DNA from: Terebella lapidaria
Lineage: Eukaryota; Annelida; Polychaeta; Terebellida; Terebellidae
Length of the DNA stretch: 64,000 nucleotides
Direction: 5' to 3'
Assembly: GCA_949152475.1 (NCBI GenBank)
Contig: OX424564.1
Span: 24,178,165 to 24,242,164 of the forward strand
Shown here piece after piece: positions 45,301 to 59,561 of the stretch (positions within the stretch are counted from its first letter, which is position 1; the number at the start of each line of letters is the position of its first letter). Under the pieces are notes generated by a model. That model made no database searches, had not been told where the DNA came from, and worked only from the letters and a program-made list of their open reading frames with translations. The position numbers and the translations under genes were made by a program.

Positions 45301-48300
45301 GCATGCGTGATGCAAAAATCACCTAAGTCTTAAATTGATGACAATAAACATGTTATTGCATGGGTGATTCGGGTTAAAATTGTTGTACAAATATATGACA
45401 TTAGGATTAATTGCATAGTGTGACACAATCGGGAACACACTTGTGTTTTGCATCTCGCTAGAATGTAAGACTAGTGCTAATGAACTGACATATAACGCAA
45501 AGCCAATATTCAAAATCCTCATTTCAGATGATATATATTCATCAAGCATCACCTGGGGCGTGATATATTCTATGTCACGTAGCAAGTTAATTCGCGGCTC
45601 CCGAACACTAATGAGATCGTAGCATACAACAGTGAACCTAATATCATGGATGGGAAATTGTTCGGAGACAACGTTGCAAAAAAGTCTGGTGTGATTCCTG
45701 TTTCCATCAATCCTACTGTCGCAATAACGTAAGTCATGAATTTTGTATTGAAGGGAAAATACACTCGTATATTTATCAATAAAATAACAAAAGCAATTAC
45801 GTTGTGCCCCATTAAAGTTTCTAGAAACACCAGCACTTTGACACATCATAGGCACGTGATTCTATGTACTTGGGATAGTTTGTTTCATATCTGTTGATTA
45901 TTGAGATGATAATATTCATTTGTTGTTTCACTCCTCACTTGAAAAGCAGAACGATCATATACATGTATATATGTTTTTCATTTTTGTTCAGTTTCTGCAT
46001 CTATTCAATTTTGATGTCGACTAAAACAGATTACTACCGTCACATTGTATTGTGTTATATTGTTACGGACATGCAGAGGTACAAAATTACATGCTATCGT
46101 AATAATACAAATTTTCCATGTACCTTAATCACACATACATCCAACTGCAGTTCCCATATATTACAGTTCATGTTTTCCTGGATATTGATCACACTACCTT
46201 ACCCGTCTTTCTATCAAGTCCTAAATATTGCCTGAAAATGCGTAAACACAGAAACGTTCTAGTAGCATATCTGCCTATAATGGCGATATACCAGCGTAGT
46301 TTCACTGTCAACATCTCAGCTGGACTTCAGATCTTACTGTGGTGCATCCTTGGGTTAATTAATGGCAGGCAGGGAGGTAGCGATACATTCTATGCATCAT
46401 CACATTAAGAGTAGGATTGCATGCGATCGTGGATGTGAAAGAGGAAGAATAACAATGCTGCAAGATGAAGACATAAAGATAAAAACGTTTTCTGATCATT
46501 TTGGATTTGTCGAAAAATTACCATTTCCATCAACGAGGCCTTCATTATTAATTTTTCGTTAGATTACGATGTGTGTTTATTTAAATTTGGCTATAATCTG
46601 TGACATCATGGTCATATGATAATTTGTTAATATGATAAAGTATAACATATATCGTCAGAACAACCCAAAAATGAAAAATACTTGGCGCAATGTATTACTC
46701 CAAGTGTTCATTCCATTTTGGATAAAGTTTTTTTCAAGAGGAAACACCACCGATGTAATGAAATGACTACATATCTATTAGGCCAAATAATATTCGGTAA
46801 AATTAATATGAAGATGGTGATAGGAGTTATACCAGTTGATCTAGTAAATACTTTAGGAAATGAAACTGAGTGTATATACACGTCTGATTTTATACTCACA
46901 TGACATACACATGCGTGCGTTTTCCTTCTGCCTCTGCACTCTCAAAGTTTTAATCCATTCGTGTCCAGTCCAGCAGTGTTCAGTGAATAAAGCATTTATT
47001 ACCATTACAAGAATACTAGCACTGTATGGTTTTCTCCAAATACATACTCTATCTCTCGTAGTACTGTACTCTGTTCTACTTCAACTGGAATCCATAATCG
47101 TGAATCACGCAATAGGTATCATATCACACATTTTCAAAACCCATTATCATCTTTCAATTTTGTCCCAGTGAGTAATATACATATATAGAAGGGGTAATCT
47201 TCCATGCAATATTCACTCATGGGCAGTGCTCTCCGCCCTGAGTCTGGACAAGTCTGAACAATTCAATAAGAATACCATAGTTTTTCACACATACGTTTTC
47301 ATTGATTATCTTGACTTTGGGCACCCTCGAAGTTTAGGAGATGTTCTCACTACTCAACCTCGAAATACACTACTTGTCGGCTGTCTGCAGCTGACGGATA
47401 GAGCAGCTCTTTCCTGGTCATGCTATATCGTCAACAGATGGGGGCTTGGAAAGAGTCGTATTTCTCTGTGGCATATCGAATTTTTGTGGGTATGCCTTTG
47501 AGCGGAAGGGTAAATGGGAGGTATTTAATTGGAACAAGTTGCTCCCGATCTGTAAGTCCATTAACACTGTCGGAGATCCCTGCTAAACAGAGTGTTTGAA
47601 GACCATTGTTTTTTTGGATAATACACATGAAAATACAAGTCATGTATCATTACTGATACGTTTGGTGTTTTTTGGAGACGCGTTTGAATAAGACATTTTA
47701 ACGCATTACACAAACAACAGAATAATATCTATAGTTTTCTAATGTATATTGCCAGGATTGATAGAGAAGAAACAACACCGTTTCAAAGCAATATTACATT
47801 GCTATACATACAACAAGGTTTTGCTGATCTCTAAAGACTTAGGACTAAGGCACACGTGTTGCTTTGACACATAATGTTTTTCTCATGGTCGAGATAATAG
47901 TACATCCACATGAATCTACATGAAAATTTCCACATGATACATGATAACACCTGAACATTAATAGAAAAAAAACCAATTGCATGAGATAACAGTCAATTAT
48001 TACACTGTCAATCATGATTAATTTATGTATTATCCAGAACACAATTATTGTGTTGATGACCAGCTTCCAGCAATGTAGTCGATATGATAGGATATCCAAA
48101 AGTACTGAGATACGAGATTGATAAGAAAGTAAGTATCAATATATTACCACCAATACAGCCAAATTTTGATGAAAGAATCAGATCACCACGAGAGAATCTC
48201 GCAGATCACGTTATGATGATACAACTGGAAAACTGTATGTATTGTTAAAAAAGTTACCTTAGAACTCGATTGATAAAAATAAAAATCTTATTGCACAGAT

Positions 48301-50745
48301 GATTTGGGTTACAATTGTTGTACACTGACATTATGATTAATTGCATAGTGTAACACAATCCATAAAACAGTCGTGTTTTACATGTTGCTAGAATGTAGGA
48401 CCAGTGCTTATGAACGGACATATAACACAAAACCAATATATTCAAAATCCTCCTTTCAATTGATATTTATTTCATCAGGCATCACCTGGGACGTGATATG
48501 TCGCGTAGCAAGTTGATTCGCAGCTTCCGATCACTAATGAGGTCATAGTAGTGGACCTAATATCTGGGTGGGGAATTAACGTTAGGAAATCACGTTGCAA
48601 CTGGTGTTATTCCAGTTTCCATCAAACCTAAATCGCAGAAAATTCATGGTCATGACATTTGGAATAGCTTGTTTCAAAAGCTGTTGATTATTAAAATCAT
48701 TTGGCGCTGCATTTTCCGTATAAGAACCAGGACTATCTAGGTATATTTTCCGGGGTTTTTTTTAATTTGGTTTCTGCATCAACTCGATTTTGGAATCATT
48801 GAAATAGATTTCCATCATCAGATTGTATTGCGTTGCATGGTTTTGGACATGTTAAGATACAAAAATATATGCTATCGTAATGATACAAACTATGCAATAC
48901 ACCTGCATCATATGTACATTTACATCCAACTCCAGTGAAATCCCATATGTGGGATTTATGCATTCATCTATTCTTGAAAAGTTATCACGCTGCTCGTTTT
49001 TCTATCAAGTCCAAAATATCGCCTGGAAACATGCATACGGAGACATTGCATTTCTGTTAGCACCAATGCCTACAGACAATATATCAGCGTAGTTTCACTG
49101 TCAACTCCTCAGCTGGACTTCAGATCTCACTGTGGTGCAGCCTTGGGATATTGGCAGGCAGGAAGGTAGCGATACATTCCATGTATCATCAGGTTAAAAG
49201 CTTAATTCCATGTGATGATAGATGTGAAAGAGGGCGATTAACAATGCCGTGAAGAAGAATATATAACGATGGAGACATTTTTTTATCAATTCGGATTTGT
49301 CGACATATGATCATTCTCATGAGCTTGACCTTCATTCATGATGCCTAGTTTAGTGTAGTTAATTTATGAGTACATGATTATCAACTCATCATAATTATTC
49401 CGGAGTTTTGTGTGTTTCTTTCATGTATTTTTTTTCTTGAGAATATTATGATTTCCAAATTAGTAATATGATGCCCACAGATACTAACATGATTTTGTTC
49501 TGAAAACTGTCTTGTGGGCTAATTGCAGTTTTTCATTGGAATATGGTATTCGCTTGTATCAATTTGAATTACCTTTGGGGCATTTTGTCTAGAGGGTAAT
49601 TTGTTAACATAATAAAATATAATATATTTTCATAACATCCCAAACATCCAATTTCTTGGCGCAATGTACTTTTCCAAGTGTTTATTCCATATTCCGAATA
49701 TTTTTTTCCGAAGAGGAAACCCCACAGATGGGAAGAAATGACTACAGATCTATTGAGCATTAACTTTTTGATTTTGTAAATACTTTATGAATTAACACAT
49801 TTATGTTCACGTGTCCATGTTTAATTTTATACTTACCTGTTTTACATGTATGTGTTTTCCCCTGCTTCTGCACTTGCAAACTTTCAATCCATGAGTGTCC
49901 AGTCCATCAGTGCTCAGCGAATATCATTCCGTAAACAGTTTATTCTCATTACAAGATTAGTGTTGTATAGTTTGCTCTAAAACACATGTTCTATTTCCCC
50001 AGGATTACCCAGTATCATATTACAGATTTTTAAAATCCAGTATCATGTTTCAATTTCTTTTTCCAGTGAGTGTATATAGATGGGTAATCCTCAATGCAGT
50101 GTTCACTCGTGGGCGGTGCTCTCAGCACTCAAATATCACAATATCAAATATAACAATTCAATGTGAGTCGCATAACATAGTATTCGTACATACGTATTCA
50201 TTGATTATCCTGACTTTCGGCACCCTTTAAGTTTAGGAGATGTTCCCACTACTCAACTTCCCACTATACTACTTGTCTGCTCCCTGCAGTTGACAGATCG
50301 AGTATGATGCAGCTCTTCCTTGGCCATGCTATATCGTCAACAGATGGGAGTTTGAGGAGAATTGTGTTCCTCTGTGACCCTACCGGATTTTAGTGTGTAT
50401 TTCATTTCAGGGGAAGGGCAAATGGGAGGTTTGTAATTGGAACAAGTTGCTCCAGATCTGTGAGTCCATCAACGCTGTCGGAGATCCCTACCAGACATAA
50501 TGTTTGGAGACCCATTGTATTCTGGATAACACATATGAAAATACAGGTGATGCATGTTTCGACACGTTTAGTATATATTTTTTCGAAAAAGACATTTGAA
50601 CGAAATATGAATTGTGATAACAGCTTTTGTTGTTTTGTTGTATTTTATCGAGATTGACAAAGAAGAAGCGACACAAGGAGCGAAGCAAACAGATTCATGA
50701 ATTACTGTTACGTGTTGTTTGGTAAAGGGAAATTTGAACAAAAAA
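42330..50745. repeat. Repeat unit alpha3
   Basis: Seam module nearly identical to that of beta1 (11590-12060), then A (42730-44040), B (44044-45890), C (45890-47640) and D (47640 to about 50560). It lacks the transposons found in alpha1 and alpha2, so it serves as the clean reference. About 8.4 kb long. C matches alpha4 with a constant offset of 17358 over at least 470 bp. M modules lie at about 43862, 47283 and 50180. Confidence 0.85.
45319..45855 (-). CDS. Longest open frame in the window, 178 codons, unknown
   Basis: The frame opens with GTG, with ATG two codons on. It reads GVSRNFNGAQRNCFCY, CDSRIDGNRNHTRLFCNVV, then INLLRDIEYITPQVMLDEYI and ends INLRLR. Related frames exist in alpha2 (36698-37105, 135 codons) and alpha4 (62893-63213, 106 codons). 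Alpha4 lacks 87 bp (45614-45700 here), exactly 29 codons, so its frame survives. Alpha1 has early stops. Several cysteines are present, with no signal peptide or membrane segment. The + strand is also open here with splice-like edges (ITWGVIYSMSRSK), so the coding strand is undecided. Not recognised. Confidence 0.2.
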   Translation of the reverse strand: MPMMCQSAGVSRNFNGAQRNCFCYFIDKYTSVFSLQYKIHDLRYCDSRIDGNRNHTRLFCNVVSEQFPIHDIRFTVVCYDLISVREPRINLLRDIEYITPQVMLDEYISSEMRILNIGFALYVSSLALVLHSSEMQNTSVFPIVSHYAINPNVIYLYNNFNPNHPCNNMFIVINLRLR

Positions 50746-53624
50746 TTAAACCACATGAAATACAAAACCTACCATATTTGTATTTTATGACATTCTGTGA
50801 ACTACATTTGCGAAAACAAAGCGGATGGTCTGATCCGTCGTCATGTGAAAATATCACCTGTAGGTAGCAGTGTCAATTTATCAATGGGAACACATTTAGT
50901 GTCAGCATAATGTCCACCACAATTGCATGGATATATTTTTTATTGATTTCAACTCCTGTGAAACTTGACAAAATGAACCATTAATCCAAATGACCATGAT
51001 TATAACCGGTAATTTGACAAAGATGCCTGTACGGGTTCAGCCTATTGACAGAAGACACAATTCGTCAGTGACCTAGATTTCCTATTGGTAGCTATCACAT
51101 CTCAACCCAGTTTATCGCTGTTTCAAATCAGATAGTCTTGCTAATTGAGGGACACCATTCGAGGTAATCACATTGTGATTTGTTACCAACACCCTTTGGG
51201 TCATCTCCTCAAGGACGGTCTCTGAATTGACACGTAAAAGAATTAGGATGTACCGGCTAAGTGATTAGTTCTTTAGCATTAGGCTACGTAGGTATAGAAC
51301 CATGCTATGCTTCACATGGTAACTATTTAGTAGGGGTATTTTTCCATTGTCGCTTGTGTTTAAGAGACATGCTCACATTGCTTTGAATAGAACGGGTTCC
51401 AATATCAGCACATTCTCTGTAACGATTTCGATGATTGATACTTATAACGACTGTTTTTTTTGTCCTGAATAGATTTAGTGCAATCGAACAGCTTATTCGA
51501 CCAGATGAAATTAAGACAAGTGACATTGCATGATTTGTCGAATATCTATGATAATCATCCCTGAATACAGAAATTGCCACTAAATGTTTAATGTATTGTC
51601 TGTTGAAACGACAACACCTGCAGCTTGTATTAAATATATGATAGAGATAATACAAGTGACATTGGTCGCTATATAGAATGGTTCCATGAAATAGCTATAG
51701 ATCTCATGATAACATGGAGGCCTGCCCGACATTGTAAGTCTATTGTATCTAACAGGGAAATGCTGGCGACAGTCTAATATGCCAGTTATGGATAACCTGG
51801 TGTTTTCTCTAATCAGGAAGTTGTTCTGTATTGACTTTATCGAATTCATGGTATCCCATGCACCTTTCATCTCACGAATATCTGCACCAATGACATCCGT
51901 TGTACATTGTTTGGAACTCGAGATGTAAAGCTAATGCCAAGGAGTTCTGAGAATTGAGGAACATGTAGGACCCTATAGTTTTAGATGGTGAAAATACAAA
52001 CAAAATGCTTCATCCACACCATTCCATGAACAAATATCTTCAATCAAGTGCGATTTCGTAGGCAGATCGCCAAATGTTACACAAAATTTCGCACATTGTG
52101 TATCTGTTGTTTGGACCCAGTGGATGGGATGGAAGGAACTGACGCTGGAATTTTATTATCATACTCTAGATTTCAGTCCAGTGTTGTGATGCAATTAAAC
52201 CGTCGCATATCAGGCGCAAATCACGTGGGGTGAACAATATGGTTCTCCTGTTATCAAGTCGCAAAAGATGTTTTGATGCATCACAGGTCTTGAAAACAGC
52301 TTTGATATCACTGGGAACTATAAAAATCAACCTAATAAGGCTTCTCATTTACAGTTGCATCAAGTAGTGTCTGTATGAATATAGTACGTGCTAAGAATAG
52401 TAAAATATTTAAAGAAACGTAATTTTCTCATTGAATATTTGTCCAAAATCGCGTTAATTGGGTGGATAACTACAGCAACGAAATAATTCCTTGTTATGTA
52501 CTTACCTGACCCATAGTCGACATGGCTCTGATTATTTCGCCATCACTGTATTTTTTTTTCGAAAAAAAATTCTAGCGATATTTCATTTAGTTGTGCACTG
52601 TACTCGTCACATATTCCATGCACAAGTGTGTTGTCGAGTCAGAATTTGATTCGTATATAATATCCTGTATTTAATAAATGTTATCCATTCAGTACCATAG
52701 CGAAAAATTAAACTTACTGTTATCGTCGACGCGTCAACAGCATGGTTCATTCCACTTTATTCAGGTATATCCAGGCAAATAAGAAAATCTAGGAGTGCAA
52801 AAACCCACGTACCGGGGTTTTCCCCTACACAGTTTATTTGATTATCTGCACCTTCTATATCCCTCGAGTTCGTGGAGGTGCCCAATATACTTGACTCCCT
52901 TCCACATTGCTTGTGTGCTGGCTTGTGCTACATGGAGTATGGACCTACTTTGCTCACTCCATGGCAAATCGTCAACAGAGGGAAGCTTCTGAGGCAGAGC
53001 ATCAACTCAACTCAGGTCATCCTCGGGTTTTCAACATGTCAGTCCCCAAACTGCTCAAAGTAGATCAGTATTTGTAGTTTTGCTCGTTGAACTAAGTTCA
53101 ATAATTTCATAAAAATGTAGCTCCCCAATGGATTGTCAATGACACTACGAGTATGAATACTCAAGCAAGAGTGACATATACGACAATTTTTCATCGACAC
53201 TAACACGACCAAGAAATCGACACAACACATTAGTTTGCCAATGAAGTTCCGTCGACACTAACATAATCCAGGAAGTGTGACATACCGACATCTAAGGCAT
53301 AAAGAAGCACATGATGGATATGGAATGCTACTCGTGCTAAGCGAGCTGCTGTAGGTGATCCCCAAAACGATTTCTTCATGCAGAAATAATATTATGAACA
53401 AGACACATCTCGTATTCGTCTGGATGCATACTACTCAAGTCATGAATATTCATGTTTTAGATGGATTATAACTTTCAGTCTGTTCCACAAGTCATCATTT
53501 AATTGGCATTTTGTAATCAATTCACATGACTACCCTCCAATTCCTGAAACATCTTGAACGTCTGATGTTTATATAATATCAATATGTGTTACACAATATC
53601 CGAATTTAACAATTTATTGGATTA

Positions 53625-53921
53625 TCATCGACATAATTTTTTCTTTTGTTTTGGAAGCAATGAAACTAAGACATGATGAATGACAATGGAACTTATTGTT
53701 GAAATATCAAACGCTAGTGTATTGACTTTTTGTGACATTATGTGAACTCCATTACAGGAAAATAAATTGGATTCCTGGCTTCTGATATATAAAAATGTTC
53801 TGACAAATATACAACCCACTCTCTGATGTGGTATCACTAATTGGTTTACAGAAACACTATATGGAATAAAAACACGTTTGAACGTTATTACTGTGTCAAT
53901 TTCTATCCTGTGTATTGACAA
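53625..53921 (-). CDS. Candidate minus-strand frame in module G, beta3
   Basis: A 98-codon counterpart of 18203-18496 and 26443-26739, reading NQLVIPHQRVGCIFVRTF, then FSCNGVHIMSQKVNTLAFD. The diverged neighbour at 54322-54513 reads MGCMLTTSTPNVFYGIEFTY, then KKVNTIAFDILKKAQ. Five of the six copies of this pair keep one frame open across considerable divergence. Family unknown. Confidence 0.2.
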   Translation of the reverse strand: MSIHRIEIDTVITFKRVFIPYSVSVNQLVIPHQRVGCIFVRTFLYIRSQESNLFSCNGVHIMSQKVNTLAFDISTISSIVIHHVLVSLLPKQKKKLCR

Positions 53922-55408
53922 CGAATATAATAGAATTTCAAACTAATAAGGCCACCCATTTGCATTCGCATCAAGTGGTGGGAACAAATATTTTGTGTGA
54001 AAGACTACAGTGTATAACACACAATATATTTCAAGAAGCGGAAAGTTTCCATCGAATATCTTCCTAAAATTGGACATAATGAATAATACAGTACAACTGC
54101 GGAAAGGAATAAAACATATTTGTTCTGTGTACATACCTGAACCAAGTTTTCATACTTACATTTCAACCAAATATTCTGGCTTCTATATGAACAATTAAAT
54201 CGTAACTAGGAAAAACATTTCCATAAGACAACATCATGTCATCAGTACCCTGTTATTATCGTGTCTACCTGCGAGGTGATAACACATTTGAATATTTAAG
54301 ATCAACAAAACTGTATTATGATTAACACGAAATTCTAGACAATTTTTTCATTGAATCAAGGTTCACTGACAACAATATCCTACGCCTTTGGATTAAGCTG
54401 CTCTGAGCCTTTTTGAGAATATCAAACGCTATTGTATTGACTTTTTTGCGAGAGTATGTAAATTCAATTCCATAAAATACATTGGGAGTGCTGGTTGTTA
54501 ACATACAACCCATTCTCTGACGTGAAATCCCTAATTGGTTTCAGGAACTATAATGGAACAAAAACATATCATTACTATTATACATCTCCACCATGTACGT
54601 TATCAACAAGTACTATAGAAGTTCAGACTGTTCATTTGAACAGTGTATGACCATGTTAGTTTTGACATTCACTTGATTTCTCGAGGTCATCTTCCGCAGA
54701 CAACACTACTCTACCTGGCCTTTTATTTGCTTTCATAGCAGGGAGGAAATCTAACTCCCACCATTGTACATACCACACCTGCATTGCATTGTCGAGTTAT
54801 ATGCCCTTGCTATGCTGTTTACCAGTTTCCAGTTTGTATATGTATAGTCACACAAATCTCAATCAACAGCTAGTATACAGTATAGAAATTACCCAAAGTT
54901 TGTAATTTCTGATATTTATATCGAACACAAATTAACACCTTCGTGGAGCATACAATGTGAACTACGGGGAATGAGGCATTGACCGATTATAATCAGTATA
55001 AGATAGAACATTATTAACTTATAACTATTTACCAATTAGCTATAACAGCTATTTAACAATTCAGATAATATTCCTCTCACAGAATCGATATCAAGTGTTT
55101 TAGGGCGCGAGTACGCAATCAAGAGACGTTTGGAATATTAAACAATGGCCCAGTGCATCCCGGCCATCTGTCACAGTGAATTAATTAGCACTTCAAGTAC
55201 AGACACGTTAAAAAAAAAATTTAAATGTCTTTTTTTCAAGCCTATTGGTACAATGATATGCATTTTAACGTTGTGGTATGGAATTTTTGCTTGACATTGT
55301 ATTTTATTGTACTGAACGGAAACGCGAGAAAACCCAACCCATTTCAAAACACCATCGTTCCATTTCTTAGATGTGAATTCTAAGACAGGCTTAGCACCTC
55401 CACCCATT

Positions 55409-55597
55409 TTACTTTGTTGTCGGATCGTTCAGTACAGCTGATTGAACGGCACTTTCCAGGGTAGTCTTTAGACTAGGGATCCTCTCTCGTAGGATTCTGG
55501 CTTGACTTAGCTCGGTCAGGATTTCACACAATGAACTTTGAAATCCAGTTCCTTCAATGCCTTTTCTACCCCGACGAGCATTTACGTTACCAGACAA
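55409..55597 (-). CDS. Candidate leucine-rich frame, beta3
   Basis: Counterpart of 28206-28394, reading GFQSSLCEILTELSQARIL, then RERIPSLKTTLESAVQ. A proline in place of alanine within the leucine-rich stretch would weaken a helix there. It stops at the same DPTTK-stop. Downstream the + WEVLS-like segment is out of frame. Confidence 0.18.
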   Translation of the reverse strand: MSGNVNARRGRKGIEGTGFQSSLCEILTELSQARILRERIPSLKTTLESAVQSAVLNDPTTK

Positions 55598-55941
55598 TAA
55601 CCGTAGTATATGCTATTCTTGCAAATTCTTGTGAATAAAATTTTGCATCTTGTAAATCGCATATATATCCGATTTTGTGGGTTATTATTGGTGCATGTGG
55701 CAAATTACGACATACAGGGATCGTATGCTTGATATAATGCAGCATCACAAAAGGATGTTAAAAACAGTTGTATTGTCGATTGGGCAGTCGGTGTTGGACG
55801 CGCTACAGTTCGAACAACTCGCACATTTTGTCCCTGAACAATTGTCACAATAATTCAATTAATACCACGTGCTTAATTATGGTTCTCAAATATTATTATT
55901 ACCAGTCAAATTAAAGATCGAGTCTATTTCATGGATATCAC

Positions 55942-56001
55942 ACGCAACTAAGATAATTTATAACATAATTTACGCAACTAAGATAATTTATAACATAATT
56001 T
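55942..56001. repeat. 30-bp tandem duplication private to beta3
   Basis: ACGCAACTAAGATAATTTAT plus AACATAATTT occurs twice in tandem; beta2 has a single, shorter version. Confidence 0.9.
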
Positions 56002-56089
56002 ATGAAGCATGATACTCTAGGTGTAGATTGAATGTTGAGAGATATATTTCCCCGAAACTCTACCTATTTTTGATAAAGTAGTGTTTAGG

Positions 56090-56564
56090 AAGTGGCCGTG
56101 GCGCAACGCACTAAGTCGTTCGCCCGCTGCTGAAGGGAATTCAATGTTCGTCGTTGGCGGGTTCGAGCCCCGCTCTCGGCGATCAAAATTAACTCAGCAG
56201 ATCAAGGGTTACCCTCACTTCTCAGTCCGTCGGCCTGGAGCGGACACTAACATGGTGACCAGGTGATACATTGTAGACTGTTGCACTCGGTGTATCGGCG
56301 GTGGTGAAGGGGCAGAAACCTAGATCACTAGGCGTACCCGGATCTGTCATGGGCCGCGCTACAAATACCCATCAATGCAGTACACCAGGAAATCCCGTCC
56401 ATACACTACATACATACACGGGAACCAAAAATATGCCGCTGCACTGCGGCGATGCGCCACCAATATATCGCGGACCATAGTTGGTCGGATGGTAAGGCAA
56501 GGGTTACGTCAGTATAATCTATCTATCCATCCATCCATCCATCTCCCCATCTATCCATCCATCT
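56090..56564 (+). mobile_element. tRNA-derived SINE, beta3 copy
   Basis: Same insertion as 28850-29319, with the same flanks on both sides and few substitutions (for example ACGCGCC to ATGCGCC), plus a rearranged ATCC/ATCT tail. B box GGTTCGAGCCC near 56160. It was present before beta2 and beta3 split. Confidence 0.75.
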
Positions 56565-57581
56565 ACTAACATTAGAACACTTTAGTGCGCTTCATTGCAG
56601 AATATCAACCCCAGCAAAATCCAATTTGTGACTGAGTGTCATCAGCAGAGAATGGCATCCATCTCCCCGATTTAAGGGGAAGCTTGTTAATGGATAAGGA
56701 CACAAAGTCAGAGTCTGGCCTGGAGAACACGAGGTTAACCAGAAAGTGGGGGTATGGTTACAAACTCCAGTATATGGGGGAACTATAAGAGACTATGTGA
56801 TGTGTAACCATTTAACCACACATAACTGAGTGAATGAGTCTGGGTTTAAGTTTTTCATTTTATTTTAGAGATAGTTCGTTACACAGTTGAGTTCGCAGAA
56901 GGCAAGTTCAACATGAGAAGGGAAGGGTACACATAATATTAATCCCATCACTAGAAAAGGTAATGTGTTTACACAGAGCAAGGTGATGTGATGCAAAAGC
57001 AGATCAGCCTTGCTCCTGTCAAAATGGCTTGTCACGTCAGCTCTGAAATATAATTATAATTGAATGGGAGGCATGCAAAAAGACATAAAAAAATAAAAAT
57101 AGTAAAGAATGAGTAAAAAATGAGAGTAAAGAATGTTCGACATTGTTTGTGAACTCAAATTCAAGGGAAATTGAATGGGACGCTTCTGTTTCTGTCTGTT
57201 TGGGAATACCTCACTAAGATCTTGGTTACAGCTGAAACGTTGTTTTTGTGTAACTTCATGGACATCCATAATATAATGATCATGAAGGTGATTACATGTA
57301 TCAGGTGCTGCGCAAAGAGTGAGTATTTCCTGCTTCATATGTGGCACTCGTCATGATTTTTTCTTTAGAAAACTCATTCGCAAACTAGTCTTGCTGCATA
57401 TTGATCATACACTTGGTGCACATTTAGGCCTAATGTGATGGCGTCCTTCAAATTTCATAAAGTCACCAGCTTTTACACTCAAGGATAGGATTTATGGTCA
57501 AATAACGCCAAATCGTACTATCCACTCCACTATTCAAACGCCTTTTTCACAGCAATTCATTTGTTAATTTTCTCATCTTTT

Positions 57582-57653
57582 GCCACAATATACTATGTTC
57601 CCACAATATACTATGTTGCCACAATATACTATGTTGCCACAATATACTATGTT
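57582..57653. repeat. 18-bp minisatellite, four units
   Basis: Unit GCCACAATATACTATGTT (second unit starts CCC), one more unit than beta2. Confidence 0.9.
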
Positions 57654-59156
57654 CAACATAGCTAAAGTGTCCGCTTATAATGTCGCATACACGTGACAGT
57701 ATTTTACTTGGACGAGGCAAAATACAGTATCAAACGATGATGAAATAATGACCAGTGTTCACATTCTTGCCAATATCAATGACTATTCCACTTATAAGTA
57801 ATACACAATTAAAGATAACAATTCATCCGTTTGTTTGCCAACCTTTATTGATTCATTTTCAAAGAACTTGAATTAATGCCATATTCACGAGGCGTCACAT
57901 ATCATCTGAATAATTACGGCTCTTGAATATTAATGTTACTACTAAAAATATGGAGTGTATTATATGGATGACAATCGCAACTGATATTGCATAAACACGA
58001 TGCGAATCTATAGATGTTTTTTTTTGTTTTTTTTGTTTTTTATTAAACACAATCTCATCAATATTACATCAAAGATGTTTTTTTCCCCAAAAATTATGAA
58101 TCATGGATCCATGACCCATATTGCAAAAGTAATGCTCTGTAATTATAAAAGTAGGGTTCTCTGATAATATATCATTGGAACACTTTAGTGTACATCGTTG
58201 CTAAACACCACAGTTGTGTGTTGGTGTCACAACACCTTTGAAGCTCAAGTGTAAGACAAACACAAAGACAGACGCGACAAATAATGTGCGACATGTATAA
58301 CTCCATCACAAATTCAGAAAACAATTTAGATGGACGGCTTTTGTTCTATTGTAGGATACACCACACAAAAGAGCAAATTGAGACGGCTTGATACCGCTTT
58401 TTTTCTTTAAAAACTATCACACAACTAGACAGTATCCAAAAAGTGCATATATGCATTTTGTATATATATGTACAATATATACATATTCATGTGACGATTT
58501 GCTACATAAGTCCACGAATATTTTCATGTCTCCAAATTTTGTATGCTTACATACTTGATAAAATATTCTTTTGGTGAATGAAAAAACGAGTTCATCCAGT
58601 CATGATAATTTGGTGATACATTTTGAAGTGACCATTTATTCCGAAATTACAGTTATTACATTTTCCCGGCAATGAATCTACCGATGTGCCCTCGCGACTA
58701 TATCAAGCAGACCACGTGATTGATCAATCTAAGCGTATTTCATTGTACATTTAAATTCTTGGGGATTTCCCCGGACAATTTCCAAGGCACAGTGCCAGCA
58801 GTAATTCGTGTTCGATGTCAGGTGTCACTTCAAGGACGATGTATACCTGTGTGAGTGAAATACGATATGCCTATTGAACAGGTGATTATCTTTTTCATGA
58901 TGAATAGGACCGAAGAGAAATAATGATTTCAATATACACAAATCGAAATGTGAGTAGAGAGAGGCTGGTGAATTGGTTGGCAAATGAAATATAAATGTCG
59001 AGGCCAGTCGATTTGTGTGGTCGACTTTTTGCTTGCCAATTTGTGGAAATGGGGGTCTTCTGTGAATATCAACATGTCGACTGGGATATATGCTTGACAA
59101 TATATACACGAGGAAACTTGTTGGGTATGAAAAATCACACGTTACAACATTAACTA

Positions 59157-59561
59157 GAATGTTTATTGATATGGTAGACTTTGGAATAACCTAATGGGGA
59201 ATCAGAGACTGTCCAAACCAAGAGCCAATTCGCCAATCTGTGTAAAAAAAATTCTTGTAGGAAAAATGTGTTCTCCTAATACTTCTGTGATTTTTTTGTG
59301 TTGTGTATTTTGTATCATTTTGTTTGTTTATCAAGCTAGACATTTTCGAGGTCATGGTATCTATTTTGTACTTGTCACACTAGGTCTACCATGGAAATAA
59401 GACATATTTTTTATGTCTTTTTAGTACTCCTTTTTCATTTGTCAAACAGTTCAATATGTACATCTATGCTTGGATCTTTGCCATTATTTGTACATATTTT
59501 TAATATACATGTATAAAACTGAGCTATTTGTTGTGAATAAAATATCTTCGATCAATCAATC
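59157..59561 (+). mobile_element. Probable LINE 3' tail, beta3 copy
   Basis: Same sequence as 32421-32827, with the AATAAA and ATCAATC end. Its left boundary carries the undisturbed TA that the MITE used in beta2. Confidence 0.4.

Larger units (their letters stand above)
50745..59561. repeat. Repeat unit beta3
   Basis: Seam, F (to about 52830), G (to about 55160), H (to about 58860) and the terminal segment with LINE-like tail (to 59561). No HINE, no MITE, no 1.5-kb block, so it is the cleanest beta copy (about 8.8 kb). F matches beta1 with a fixed offset of 39060 over 12464-12960. G, H and the tail match beta2. M module at about 52840. Confidence 0.85.
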
